A stretch of DNA of 19,520 nt. Origin: Conidiobolus incongruus B7586. Lineage: Eukaryota > Entomophthoromycota > Entomophthoromycetes > Entomophthorales > Conidiobolaceae. The notes beneath the pieces are model-generated. The model had not been told where the DNA came from and ran no database searches. It saw nothing but the letters and a program-made list of their open reading frames with translations. The translations under genes and the position numbers were made by a program. The stretch covers positions 1-19,520 of the forward strand of contig JNEM01013439.1 in the NCBI GenBank assembly GCA_000697335.1, in the 5' to 3' direction. Below are positions 1-11,500 of this stretch, piece after piece; the first letter of the stretch is position 1; the number at the start of each line of letters is the position of its first letter.

Positions 1-3000
1 ATACCAGTCTCTGTGCTTCTTAATGGTGTACTAGCATCACGCTTAGTATGGTGTTTAGTACGTTGACCAAGTTCTTCATCTTCGTCGGGAATTGGTACTG
101 TTTTTCCAATAATAATATCATCTCCCGAAACTCGAATGCCAGGTGCAATTAAACCATCATCTTCAAGCTTTTCATATGTTCCGTGTTTTAATCTAAGAGT
201 AGTTTCACGAGTGGGTTTTTCAAAGATCTCTAGTTTCTTGGAGCCAACTTGCTTTTCTTGATCCATGTAAGTACGGTAGAACATAGATCTAAATAAACCT
301 CGATCAATAGAGCTTTGATTCATGATAACAGAATCTTCTTGGTTATATCCAGAGTAACAAAGAATAGCAACAATAGCATTTTGACCAGCGGGCAATTCAC
401 GGAAGCGGAGGTATTCCATTGAACGTGTAGCGACTAATGGCTTTTGAGGATAATACAAAATATTAGCTAATGTATCCATTCGAAGCTGATAGTTACTGAG
501 ATAAATTCCCATAGCTTGTTTACCCATAGCAGATTGATAGGTATTACGAGGAGATTGATTGTGATCAGGAAATGGAATAATACTAGCACAAATACCTAAA
601 ATCATACTTGGATGGATTTCACAATGTGTCCATTTAGTTGAATAAACACCCATATCCATTGATACACGAGCAGAAAAATCAGTAATATTCTTTGGGCGAG
701 GTTTGTGATGATCCAAATAGTATTTTGCATCTAATAAATCTTCATATGACATACAAATAAGACATGTTTCTTCTTCATCAGCACCAATGTATTCAAGAAT
801 GCCTTCCTGCATTAATTCTCTCCAAGTGTATCGTACGTCAATATTAGATTGAGCAGAATCCTGACCAATTTGAATTGATTGATTATTGCTAAAATTATTC
901 ATACCACCATCACTATAAGCATCTGAATGATTATCATCTTCAATTCCATCTCCTTCGTCTTCAGCCTCACCATTGGGTTTACTACGCTGTAGTTCTAAAA
1001 GTGGATTGGACGAAGGCGCGCCATTAGACAAAGGAACCAATCCAGTATTCTTGAATATTTTGCCAAATCGACCCATATCTTGAATAATGCCTTTGAGCTT
1101 GTTTTGATTGATTGCATCATTTTGAAGAATTAACTCGCGCATCGTGTTTTTAATTCGTTCACGCTCTTGCACTGAAATTGACGATTTCTGATCATCAAAA
1201 GAATCAAGCTTCTCTTGCAACTTCAAAAGTTCAATATGACGCTTGGTTAATAATAATTTACACTCATCAACAACAAATAATGGTCGACAAACACGTCCAG
1301 CATCAGTAAATATATGTACTTCTCTATCTCTAATATCGCGGACAACGCTAATTTCTGGACTTAAGTCAACACGACATCTCAAAGCCTTTAATATTTTGAC
1401 TAAACGGGGACCATCGTTATGCATACCAATCCAATCACCATTTAAAAAGATTTTTGTTCCTCTAATATCCCTAAAATGCTGAGACTGTTCCAAACTTTCA
1501 GTATAGTAATCATTCAGGTAACTATTGATACCATCAGCAGGACTTCCTACAGATACATAAGCTAGTAGTGAAAGATTTTTCACTAGACCACAAGCTTGAC
1601 CTTCAGGAGTTTCAGCTGGACAAACCATACCCCAGTGAGTATTATGTAATTGACGAGGTTTAGCAATTTTTCCATCACGACCAATAGGAGTATTGCAACG
1701 ACGCAAATGGGAAAGTGTAGATGCAAACGTATATCTGTTGAGCACTTGTGATACACCAGCTCGAGCTTGCATAGCTTTCTTTTGGTCTCCCCAATTTCCA
1801 GTAGCTAGTGAATACTTTAAGCCATTGGTAATGGTATTAGGTTTGACGGCCATATTCATATTGAATTCTCGATTTGAATCAATACATTTTTGAAGATATT
1901 TGGCTAAATCTTTGTTAAATTTAGCAAAAAGAACTTTGAATAGCTGGGTTAAAAGTGGTCCAGCAAGATCCATTCTCTTTTTTCCATAGTGATCACGATC
2001 ATCCAACTCTCTTCTTTCGAGGGAACACATTAATAGTTTGTGAACCATATAGCCCAAATAAAGTGCTTTTTTGTTTTCACTGAAATTCTCAGTTCCAGCA
2101 TGAGGTAAAAATTCTTTTTGCAATACTTCAGACGCATATTTTATACGTTTTTCTTGATTCACACCTACAGTCGTACCACGTCTGCCAATATAATCTAATG
2201 CTGCGGCTTTATCTTGAATCATAAATGCTTCTTCAATACATGGTTTTAAAAGATCTAAAATTCCGTCATCTGATGTACCGAAACAAATACAATTTAAAAT
2301 TTTCTCTTCATCGATTAAACCGAGAGCCCTGAAAAGGATAATAATAGGAATATCTTGACGAATATATGGAAGTGTAGCACGAATATATTGTCCAGAAACA
2401 CCTTTTTCTTTACCACGAGAGAGCATTTTAAGCATAAACGGACTAGCAATTTTAGTTCCATTTTTAGGAGTACTACGAATTTCTGCTGTGTAAGAGTAAA
2501 CATTTGGCTGCGGTTTGGCAAATACATAAACTGTATTTGTGGCCATTCTTTCTTGGGCAATTAAGACTTTTTCGGAACCATTAATAATGAAATAACCACC
2601 CTATGTTAAATTAGAATTTTGTTTATATGAATAATATATGTAAACATACCTGATCAAATGGACATTCATTCAAACCAAAAAGTTCATTCGTTTTCATATT
2701 AGCCATTACGCAAAAAGCAGATCGTAACATCACTGGGATCTATAATCATATTAATATCAATTTAAAGATATATGATTAAAAATAAAAAAAATATCATACC
2801 ATCCCAATATATACTCTTTTGAATTCAGGTTTAGGTCCATCAAGACGATGTAGTTTCATATCATTTAAATTTGTCAGGTTCTGATTTTCTTCAGCGTCCA
2901 TATCGGCCACAAGTTTATCCGTTCGAATTTCTAAAAACAAAGGGGCAGCATATCTGATATGAAAATTTAGAAAAGTAATATGGATTAAATTATAAATAAT

Positions 3001-3641
3001 TACGTCATATTACGAAGACGTGCTTCGTGGGGAAACAAGAAACCTCTTGTACCATCAGATTCAGTAATAGTTGGTTTAGCAAGGAAAATATCACCAAATT
3101 CTACGCAATGTCTAACCTAAATGAAATTAGATAAAATAAAAATAATTTAAATAGTAAAAATCCTTACTAAAGTTTCATTTGGACCAGTGTTTTGATGATT
3201 TGCAGTTTGTAAAATGATTTTAGAATGCTCTTTAACAACTTGTTTGATACTATTATCAATAAAATCATTATATGAGTCAATCTGTTGGCGAACCAATCCT
3301 TTATCCTTAAAAAAGGAAGTAATAATTCTCCAAAAGTCTTCTTGGACAAAATGGTCAGTATCCTCAGCTTCACCAAGGTTATCGTTAAGCAATAATTGGT
3401 GATCAGTTCCTGATTGGTCATAATGATATTCATTATCGTTATGGAACTCGGAGGATTCCACTAAGTAATTTTAAGTTTAATAACTATTTCAACGTTAAGC
3501 ATATAATAAAACTATTGATTTCTTACTCAAATCAACTTCGTTTTCATCTTGAAAGTCTTGTTGATAACCATAAGGGTTATTTTCAGCATTTTGATAATCA
3601 TAACCATCACCAGTAGTAAATAGACTATTGAAATCACTCAT
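1..3641 (-). CDS. RPB2: RNA polymerase II second-largest subunit (partial, C-terminus off window)
   Basis: RPB2 forms half of the Pol II active-site cleft in the nucleus. Six exons are visible: 3641-3527, 3460-3168, 3116-3004, 2953-2800, 2739-2650 and 2600 to beyond base 1, giving 1121 codons. The start ATG (MSDFNSLF) opens the frame and the phases agree at all five GT-AG introns. Conserved family blocks occur in order: [136 protein letters not shown] and [18 protein letters not shown]. The last holds the acidic pair E1010-D1011 that lies near the second active-site metal. The window ends at [15 protein letters not shown], equivalent to about residue 925 of 1224 in yeast, so the end of the wall, the hybrid-binding region and the clamp are missing. 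Compared with yeast there is an acidic N-terminal extension of about 50 residues and a large insertion at about residues 717-843. Confidence 0.97.
822..1265 (-). other. Lineage-specific insertion in RPB2 external-2 region
   Basis: Between the family blocks RPLFVVDE / [13 protein letters not shown] and [15 protein letters not shown], about 148 codons separate positions that are only about 25 residues apart in human RPB2 and about 35 in yeast (comparison from memory of those proteins). The frame stays open with no sign of an intron. The first half is charged and probably helical ([18 protein letters not shown], then [17 protein letters not shown]). The second half is acidic and low-complexity ([16 protein letters not shown], then [10 protein letters not shown]), so probably disordered. 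Confidence 0.85.
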
Positions 3642-3691
3642 TTGAGTAGTTTAGGTTTTTATTTGAAAATAAAATGTATATTTTTTGTTGA

Positions 3692-3700
3692 ATATATAAA
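3692..3700 (-). promoter_or_regulatory. TATA-like box upstream of RPB2
   Basis: On the minus strand TTTATATAT lies about 50-60 bases upstream of the RPB2 ATG, followed by an A-rich leader. In this AT-rich background such a motif arises easily by chance, so position is the only support. Confidence 0.25.
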
Positions 3701-3779
3701 AAGTTTTTACGTCTCAGTAAATTAAACTAGAAAATATGAAATTGTTGATAATTTTATACAATAAATGCAGGTCTTTTGG

Positions 3780-3804
3780 ATGAGAAAAGTTAGTCTTTAC
3801 TCAT
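3780..3804. repeat. Short inverted repeat upstream of RPB2
   Basis: The arms ATGAGAAAAG and CTTTACTCAT form nine base pairs with one A-A mismatch around a five-base TTAGT loop, about 140 bases upstream of the RPB2 start codon. It could be a transcription-factor site, a transcript hairpin or chance. Confidence 0.35.
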
Positions 3805-5477
3805 ACAATGAATATAAATTAAACAGTTAACATTACTTTCTTCATCTCCCACTTTAATATACATAATATAGATTTATGGGATTTAAAATATTATTTATAA
3901 AATGTAATCACATATGTTAAAAATTATTTGTAATTGTTGAAAATAATGTTTGAATCCAATCAAATTGCAGATTTTTAACATACAATTAAGTATCAAACTT
4001 AATTTATTTTGATTTAATATATTCAAATAAATTGAATTGATGTCTAGTATTTTTTATATGTAAAAATTTTTAATTTTTCTGATAGATAAAATATGAATAG
4101 TATTTGTTCCGAAAGCATAACCTATTTTGTGAGTATATACTAATAGCAAATTTTAAATATTTTAATAATAAGTCGTTTTGTCTCTTGAAGCAACTATTCA
4201 TGAAAATATTAATCTTATTTTTCAATAGAAAATCAAGAAACGTTTAAAATTCGCAATTTAAACAAGGATAAGCATTTTTTCAATAAATATTGACACTTAA
4301 ATTATAGTTATATTTGATATTTTTTTCAAATTCATATTAAGTAAAAGTAATTTTAATTGAAATGAAAATATATTATCATAAAAGCAATAAGGTGAAAAGA
4401 TAAAATTTTATAATAAAAGTCAATATATTGTTTTTAAATTACTAATATACGTCTACTATTTTTAAAATTTCAAAATTTTATCTTATGCTGAAATCGTATA
4501 CAAATGAAAGAATAAAAATACATTAATTGTTCAAAGTTTAAAATTTTCAAAACAGTTCAAAATAATTTGTATTATTTGAATCAAGAATTGTCTCAAATAT
4601 CAGAATAAAATTAGATCAATTTTTAATTAATAATATAGATATGTTAAAATGAAAAAATTAAGAATTAAATAATAACCTAAATAATATTAGAATCTAAATG
4701 ATCGGTTATAGATTTAATTTATCATAACTTTAGCGAATATTAAACCATATTTAAAAATATGATAAAAATAATTATATGTGCGATATCAAACACAGAGATA
4801 TTGAAATAATAAAACAGTATTGAATCCTATTGATTATCAAAATTAATTCTCAATTTGAACATAGAAATATTGTTTTTAATAAGTACTAATGCATTTAGCG
4901 AAATATAATAAATTCAAATAGTCAAATTATAATAATATGCATTATTGAGCACTTTGAGAATTAAAAAAATTTCTCAAGATTCTATCAGTTTATGTGATAT
5001 TTGGATATATTTGGCATTTGAATTTTTCAAACATAAAAAAATGTAAAACTAAAATTTCATAAATAAAATAATATAATTGAGAGGACTGAAATAACCAAGT
5101 TTTATATTTGAGAGATTATCTTCATTAGAGTATTGTATAATGTAAATCAAATAATTGAACCTACCATCATTTAAAAAATTAGTGACTAAAATTTAGAAAT
5201 TAAAGTTTCATCAAATATTTGAGATAGCAATAAAATGATATATAATAATATGCACTTGGAAGAAGTGAATTAAAAGAATAATAAACTAAAACATAATATA
5301 CAAAAAGAATTGAAATTGCCAGATGATTGAAGTTTGAATAGTTAATTTTTTAACATTACCCATAAATATCAGAAATCTAAGAAATGATATCCTATGCAAA
5401 ATTTAATGGTTAGGACCAAAGAGGAGTTGGAAGTTGTTTCTAGTTTCTGAGTTATTCAAAATAAAGATAAACATAAA

Positions 5478-6368
5478 TTAATTTTTTGGCGGTAAGGGAA
5501 GGGGTTTCGAGGTTTTACCAGCTGGAGTTGGATCGGTGGTTGAGGGTGAAAAATCCGACAAAGCAGTATCAAATACGTCCGCAGATTGGCTGCCTGAATT
5601 ATGGTATAAAGTAGTATCGTTGGGATCCGCTTCTAAAGGTAATAAAGTGTCTGTTACCAAAGATTTGCTATCAGAATTCTGTTGGTTATCATTGAGACGT
5701 AATGGCTTTGTCAATAATTTCGAGTCATTTGTCGAAATAGGTAAAAAATTATTTTGTTCTAATTCTGCTTCGGTAACATTAAATTCAGATAGACCACCTT
5801 GAGTCTCTAAAGGAGGGAGGGTAGGTGGAGTTTTAGTAATCGGTTGCTGAGTTGCAGGCTCTTGAGTAGATTCTTGTATTTGATTAGGCTTGGCAGATTC
5901 TTTTTTAAATTCTTGGAGTCTCGAAAATAATTGGGCTTGAGCCTGTTCAATCGGAATTGCACTTTGAATTACAGTGGTTGGATTATGAATTAAGCTGGGA
6001 TCAAATGATTTGGATAGAGTAGCCATTTTTATTTTTGCCATATCAGCCTATAAATGTATTATATAAGAATATTGAATGAACAAAACAAAATAAAAAAAAC
6101 CTTATAATCGTTGTTACTTAAATTTTCATTTCCTAGAAAAAATTAAGTATTTTATCGAATAAAAAACATTCTATAAATGTTACCAAAATGAGAACGGTGC
6201 TGTGATTATGAAAATGTATGATTAGATATAAAAACCAAAGATAAAAGATTATGCATTACTTACTTCAAAGTTAGTAGGGTTGCCTATTAAGTTTTTATTG
6301 ATTTTTCTATACTTTGGATTGGTTATTTTATCATCAGAGCTTAAGCAGGCAGAAAAAGCACTTCCCAT
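5478..6368 (-). CDS. N-myristoylated CRIB-motif protein, putative Cdc42/Rac effector
   Basis: Four exons (6368-6264, 6199-6184, 6132-6101, 6047-5478) encode 240 residues. The start is MGSAFSAC: Gly2 and Ser6 fit the N-myristoylation consensus MGxxxS, and Cys8 could be palmitoylated. A basic stretch (KYRKINKN, 19-26) leads into the CRIB motif at residues 28-41, IGNPTNFEHRSHFG. This matches I-S-x-P-x(2,4)-F-x-H-x2-H-x-G, with Phe in place of the usual Val before the last Gly. The exon-1 end resembles the RRIDRxMIGEPxNFxH segment of animal CDC42 small effectors. The remaining 190 or so residues are Q/S/T/P-rich and look disordered, ending in KPLPLPPKN, which contains a class-I SH3 ligand pattern (KxxPxxP). 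I infer a membrane-bound effector or adaptor of a Rho GTPase in polarity signalling; there is no kinase domain, so it is not a PAK. Introns are 64, 51 and 53 nt. The gene is divergent from VPS15. Confidence 0.88.
6048..6100 (-). other. CRIB-gene intron 3 with non-consensus donor
   Basis: This 53-nt intron begins GTTTTT, whereas the other 27 introns in the window all begin GTA. The acceptor is TTTATAG. The donor inside exon 3 (GTAACA) would put a stop directly after the junction, so GTTTTT is the only donor I find that keeps the frame. If retained, the frame runs 13 hydrophobic codons (VFFILFCSFNILI) to a stop. Confidence 0.75.
6184..6199 (-). other. 16-nt microexon encoding the CRIB histidines
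   Basis: Exon 2 of the CRIB gene is CACCGTTCTCATTTTG, bounded by CACAG upstream and GTAACA downstream. It encodes H36-R-S-H39-F and the first base of Gly41, exactly the part of the CRIB consensus missing between exons 1 and 3. Including it keeps the frame; joining exon 1 directly to exon 3 gives a stop after four codons. The agreement of motif, phase and splice signals is the evidence. Confidence 0.88.
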
Positions 6369-8573
6369 TATGTAAAAAGTAAATTTAAACGATATTAATT
6401 AAGATTGATATTGAGACCGGGATATTTTATTCAAAATTATATAACAAGGGCAAGTGATATAAAGAATATTAAGTAAATGATAAGTGATAAAAATTAAATC
6501 CAATCTAATGATTAAATGGAATGAATTGATAAAGTATAGGTGAAAGAATTAACTCATGTCTTTTGATATTCACTTATTCTTGTATTTTTATATTTAGTTT
6601 GGAATTCTTTCAATTGTGGGTAAAATATGCTTGATCCATTAAATCGTGCCAAGTTAATGAGAATTAAAAATAATAGTGATGTTGATTTGTAGCATTTTTG
6701 AGTATATTAACTTGTTTTTCTTATTGGGATTATATTGTTTACTTAATGTCATTTTATTTTGAATGAAGGTAACTCTAGTATCAATCATAATCATAACTAT
6801 TGGTAAACGTTTCACACTTTGTCATGAAATTACTCAAATAGGCTAAAGAAAATCATATTTCCTGCTTAAATACATAAATCAAATTATTGCCAAATATGTC
6901 TCAAGCATTGTTTATGCAAATATGTGGTACAAGTACAAATTAAAACACTTAAATGATAATTAATTATTCAATGGAAAAATGGCGGAATATAAGGTAACTA
7001 ATAATATTATTTAGTTGGATATGTTTTAAATTTTATACTGAATATCATTGGAATAATATTTTTTTAATATTAATGAATGAGTATTACTTTTGTATATTCC
7101 TTAAATTTAATTTTTAATTGATTATATATATTTATATATTTCCTGAGTTATTTGAGTGTTATTGTATTTTACAAACTATGCCTTTTAACTTAACAATTAA
7201 GCGTATTCCAAAATGCTTGAATTTTATCACTATTCAGATTGTGGTTTATATAACCAGTACAAAGCATAATCAAGATCTATAACACAATACTAAATATTCT
7301 TAATATTTTAAAATTGAAAAAAATGTTTCAAGATTGACATAATAATTTACATTAGATAAGATAATTAAATAGACACTATAAATCTTAAATTTATACAATA
7401 TACATAAAAATATAAGATTATGAAATATTTAAATTATTATTTTAATACCATTTTATTTAATTCGAGTTGATATTATTATATTTTTTATTAAAAATAATAA
7501 TGTAAATTAATTTTTCTAATATTATAGCATATGTTTGGTTAATTATTCAATAGAAAATTTTAAAATTAATCTGTTATCAAGTATTTTCAAATAGTTTTTG
7601 TTTGAAGAATGATAGTGAATTAAATGAAAATAATATTTATTTGCTTGTGTTTTTCGTATCAGGTTATAATGATATAAATTTAATGTTTATAGTGATAATT
7701 CAAAATGAATATTATAGGTATATTCTAAAATAGCTTTTTATCGAATCTTGTAGAACTTGGGATTCAGGTCTCAATTTTGATTATATCAATTAAAGTTTTA
7801 TTGCTATAAAAGTCATTATTATAACATCAATAATATAAACTTCCTTTATATATGTTACACTTATTAAAATCTAATAATCATCATACGCAGCTATTTTATT
7901 ATGGTATCTCAATAAGTAAATTGAAAATTTGATATTTATCCATTAGTTATCACTATAATAGTTACTCTACCTGTAATTGGAAGATTAATATCATTTCAAA
8001 CAAATTTACTTAAATTATAATAATTTATTGGATTGTTCAATATAGTTGATAGTATTAAAGTAATTGAAAAAATTCAGTATTTTTAATTCAAAGTAATTGG
8101 ATATATTTTTATTAAAAAGAAATGAAGTGATAATTGTAAAATTTATGATTCAATATATTTTATAATAAATATTTATATAGATATTATTTCATATTCATTA
8201 GCCAAAAATTGAACTTGAATTTAGTAATTCTTACGAGTAATATATTTAATGAAGTTTTAAAAAAATATCAATTAGTAAATATTTTTATTGAAAAGTATAA
8301 TAATATATAGACACACTACAATTTAAGTAGTTTATTTATTTTAGATTGGTCATAGTAAATTCAATTCTAATGAATCTGGTTAATGATTATTCACATCCCA
8401 CAAGTGTTGAGGTTGATTAAATAATCAATGATATTTAAATAATAATATATAGTGGTCACAATCAGCATTATTATTTAACCTTTAAATTTATAATTCATTG
8501 GAAATTTTATATCAACGTAACCCATTTTATCAATATTATATAGAATCATCATTATAATATAATTTAACCTGTT
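6369..8573. other. Divergent AT-rich spacer between the CRIB gene and VPS15
   Basis: This 2.2-kb stretch lies between the start codons of two oppositely transcribed genes and should contain both promoters. It holds only very short ATG frames (21 codons at 6627-6692, and an 11-codon frame opening ATGGCGGAATATAAG near 6978). I could not extend any of them by splicing into a recognisable protein. There is no tRNA-like structure. Confidence 0.7.
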
Positions 8574-11500
8574 ATGGGAAATCAGCTGTCTAATTCAATC
8601 CCTTCAACTGCAACTGCTGGTATTGACAGTTATTTAGAGGAATTAGAGGGAATTGTTTATGAGAAAAGGTATTTCTTTATATTGAGTGTTTATTGTATTA
8701 TATTTATATCTATATAATAGTTTGGGAAGTTCTTCATTTTTAAAAACTATTAAAGCTAGAACTCCGACCAATGCCAATTCCAATGAAAATACATCTGCAT
8801 CTGACGGCTTTCATATGGTTGTAAAAATTTTAGTCAAACCTTCTTTCCCTTTTCCTACTCATACAATATCACAAAATAATAACACTCAGTTAAGTTTGGA
8901 AAAGCAAGTTGAATGCATTAAATGTAAATATACATTTATGATTTAAAAACATTGAGCATATATTAAGTTAAAATTATTTAGCTGAACACTCAAAATTAAT
9001 TGAAGTTTCAAATGCTTTACCATATCAATGGTGTGTCGAAACTTCTCGAGCTGTCTATTTAATAAGACAATATTTAGCATCTAGTTTATATGACCGAATC
9101 AGGTAATTTTACTATTTAATCAGTTTTATACCTAATCTAAATATCCATAGTACTCGACCATTTCTGGATACAATTACAAAAAAATGGATAACTTTCCAAC
9201 TATTACAAGGCTTAGCAAATGCTCATTCACAGAGAGTACTTTATATCTAAAACTCAATTATAATTATCTAATTTATTGTTTTAGGTTTATCATGGTGATA
9301 TCAAGACAGAAAATGTTCTTGTTACTAGTTGGAATTGGGTATTTTTGAGCGATTTCTCTGGGTTCAAACCTACATTTTTACCCGAAGTAAAATAACGATT
9401 ATTTTAAATCTTGATTATTCATTTAACATTTACTATATAGGACAATCCTTCTGATTTTTCGTTCTTCTTTGACACTTCATCAAGAAGAGCTTGTTATTTG
9501 GCCCCCGAAAGATTTTTTGATCCAATAGCCGAATTCAATAAAATTGAATTAGCAAAGGTAAACTAAGTGCGATGAAATTACCAATGAAAACTAAAATAAT
9601 TTCTAGATCACTGAAAGAGATAATCAATTAAACTCCAAAATGGATATTTTTAGTTTAGGGTACTATTATTTTTGAAATTTTAATCTAATATTAATATTGA
9701 ATAATCTATAGATGCGTCATTTGCGAATTATTTTTAGAAAATAGTCCTACTTTTATTCTGTCTCAATTACTTGGATACAAAAAAGGGACATATGACCCAA
9801 ATCCTTATTTAAATCAGATCGAATGTCCTCATATAAGGGTATATTTTTTTGACTCAAACCAAATCCATCTAACATATTTGTGCAAATAGAGTCTCGTAAA
9901 GCATATGATACAAATTAACCCGGAAGATCGATGGGAGGCTTCAGAATATTTGGCACATTGGTAATACCCTAATATATTTAACTTAAAGAGTGTATCTAAG
10001 ATTTTATAGGAAAGGGTCTGCATTTCCTAGTCATTTTTACTCTTTACTTCATCCATATTTTAGCTCATTAATAGACAATAGCGAAAACACCAACCCTTTT
10101 AATACTTTGAACAATGATCCCTATTTTCTACCATCTATGGCTCACCAAACTGATCAACGGATGCAAAAACTTTATAAAGATTTCCGAAATTTAGAGGAAT
10201 TTTACAATTTCAAGAATTCGACAACAAATGATTCAAATAATACTGAATCATCAAATTCGCGAGGTAAATTCATTAAAAAGATAAACCCTGTTTTATACTA
10301 ATTGTTTGTAAAATAGAAGAAGGCGCAATCATTCTCTCTTCATTAATTTTGTCGTCATTAAGGAATCTGATATTTCCATCCAACAAAGTTCATGCAATGG
10401 ATATGTTATTAACGTTGTCTAATTGTTTATCTGATTCTATTAAATTGGATCAAATTCTACCTTATCTTGTTAGCTTATTATCTGATAAATCTTCGCTTGT
10501 TAGATCACATTCTTTAACTACCATCGCATCATTAATGAGCTCAATTAAGGAAATTAGCTCAATTAATGTGACTCTCTATCCTGAATATTTATGGCCTCAT
10601 TTAAGACCATTGTTGACAGATAGTGAAGTAATGGTCCGGTCCCATTTTGCCAAAAGCTTAATTAAATTTGCTGAGTCAGCATATTCCTTTTTGGATATGA
10701 GCCAAGTAATTCGGTATCCGATTTATTATTTAATTATTAACAGCTTTTTTAGACATTAAAAAACACGCAAGAATCTAATGGCATTTACAATCCATTTGAT
10801 CCATCTAATCCCGATTCACAAGTATTTTAATATTACTATTTACTAAGTTCGATATTTTAATATAATCATTAGATTCCTAGTTATTCGGTACTCCATGAAG
10901 AGTTTCAATCGACCCTACAGGACATGATTTCTACTTTGTTGATGGATAGTCATTCAGCAGTTAGAAGATGTCTACTCAGTTCAGTTACAAGGTTTTGTAT
11001 TCTCCTCGGAAGACATAAAGCTAACGACGTCATTTTGTCTCATATGATCACATATTTGAATGACAAAGATTGGATACTGAGATGGTATGTTTGATTGTTA
11101 TTACTAAAATGCATAATATTAAACTTGATTGATATAGTTCGTTTTTTGAAAACATAGTCGGAGTTGGAACATATATTGGCTCAAGAGGATTAGAAGAATA
11201 TATATTCCCTCTTATGATCCAATCATTAGCTGGTATTTTTTCTAGTCGATTATCTAATACAATACTTTAATGTTTTTGATGCAGATATCGAAGAATTTGT
11301 TATTGAAAGGGTAATTTTGTCTTTAACCTCTCTGACTTCGTTAGGTCTTTTTTATAAAATTACTCTTTGGGAATTAATTAGCAAAGTAATTCCAATGATA
11401 TGCCATCCCAATATATGGATTCGTAATGGTAATTTTAAATTTTTTGACATTGTATTCGTTTTCTTATTTTAATATTAGCATCGATCAAGTTTGTCTCTGT

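Larger units (their letters stand above)
3642..5477. other. AT-rich spacer between RPB2 and the CRIB gene
   Basis: This 1.8-kb stretch separates two minus-strand genes and must hold the RPB2 promoter and the CRIB-gene 3' end. I see no open frame with coding character, no tRNA-like fold and no clear repeat family. A sample line (4501-4560) has 11 G/C in 60. The only local structure I could pick out is a small foldback at 3780-3804. Confidence 0.75.

Noticed and set aside
6627-6692. 21-codon ATG frame (starts MLDPLNRAKLMRIK) in the divergent spacer
   Set aside because: It looks more codon-like than its surroundings, but a stop lies just upstream in frame and no in-phase exon follows. I cannot call it a gene.
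6978-7014. ATGGCGGAATATAAG followed by GTAACT, like a first exon with a donor
   Set aside because: The first acceptor (TTTAG) is only about 23 bases away and no coding exon is visible in the next 1.5 kb.
9829-10023. Minus-strand open frame of 64 codons
   Set aside because: It is antisense to VPS15 exons 8-10 and an intron, where the plus strand encodes conserved kinase-domain sequence.
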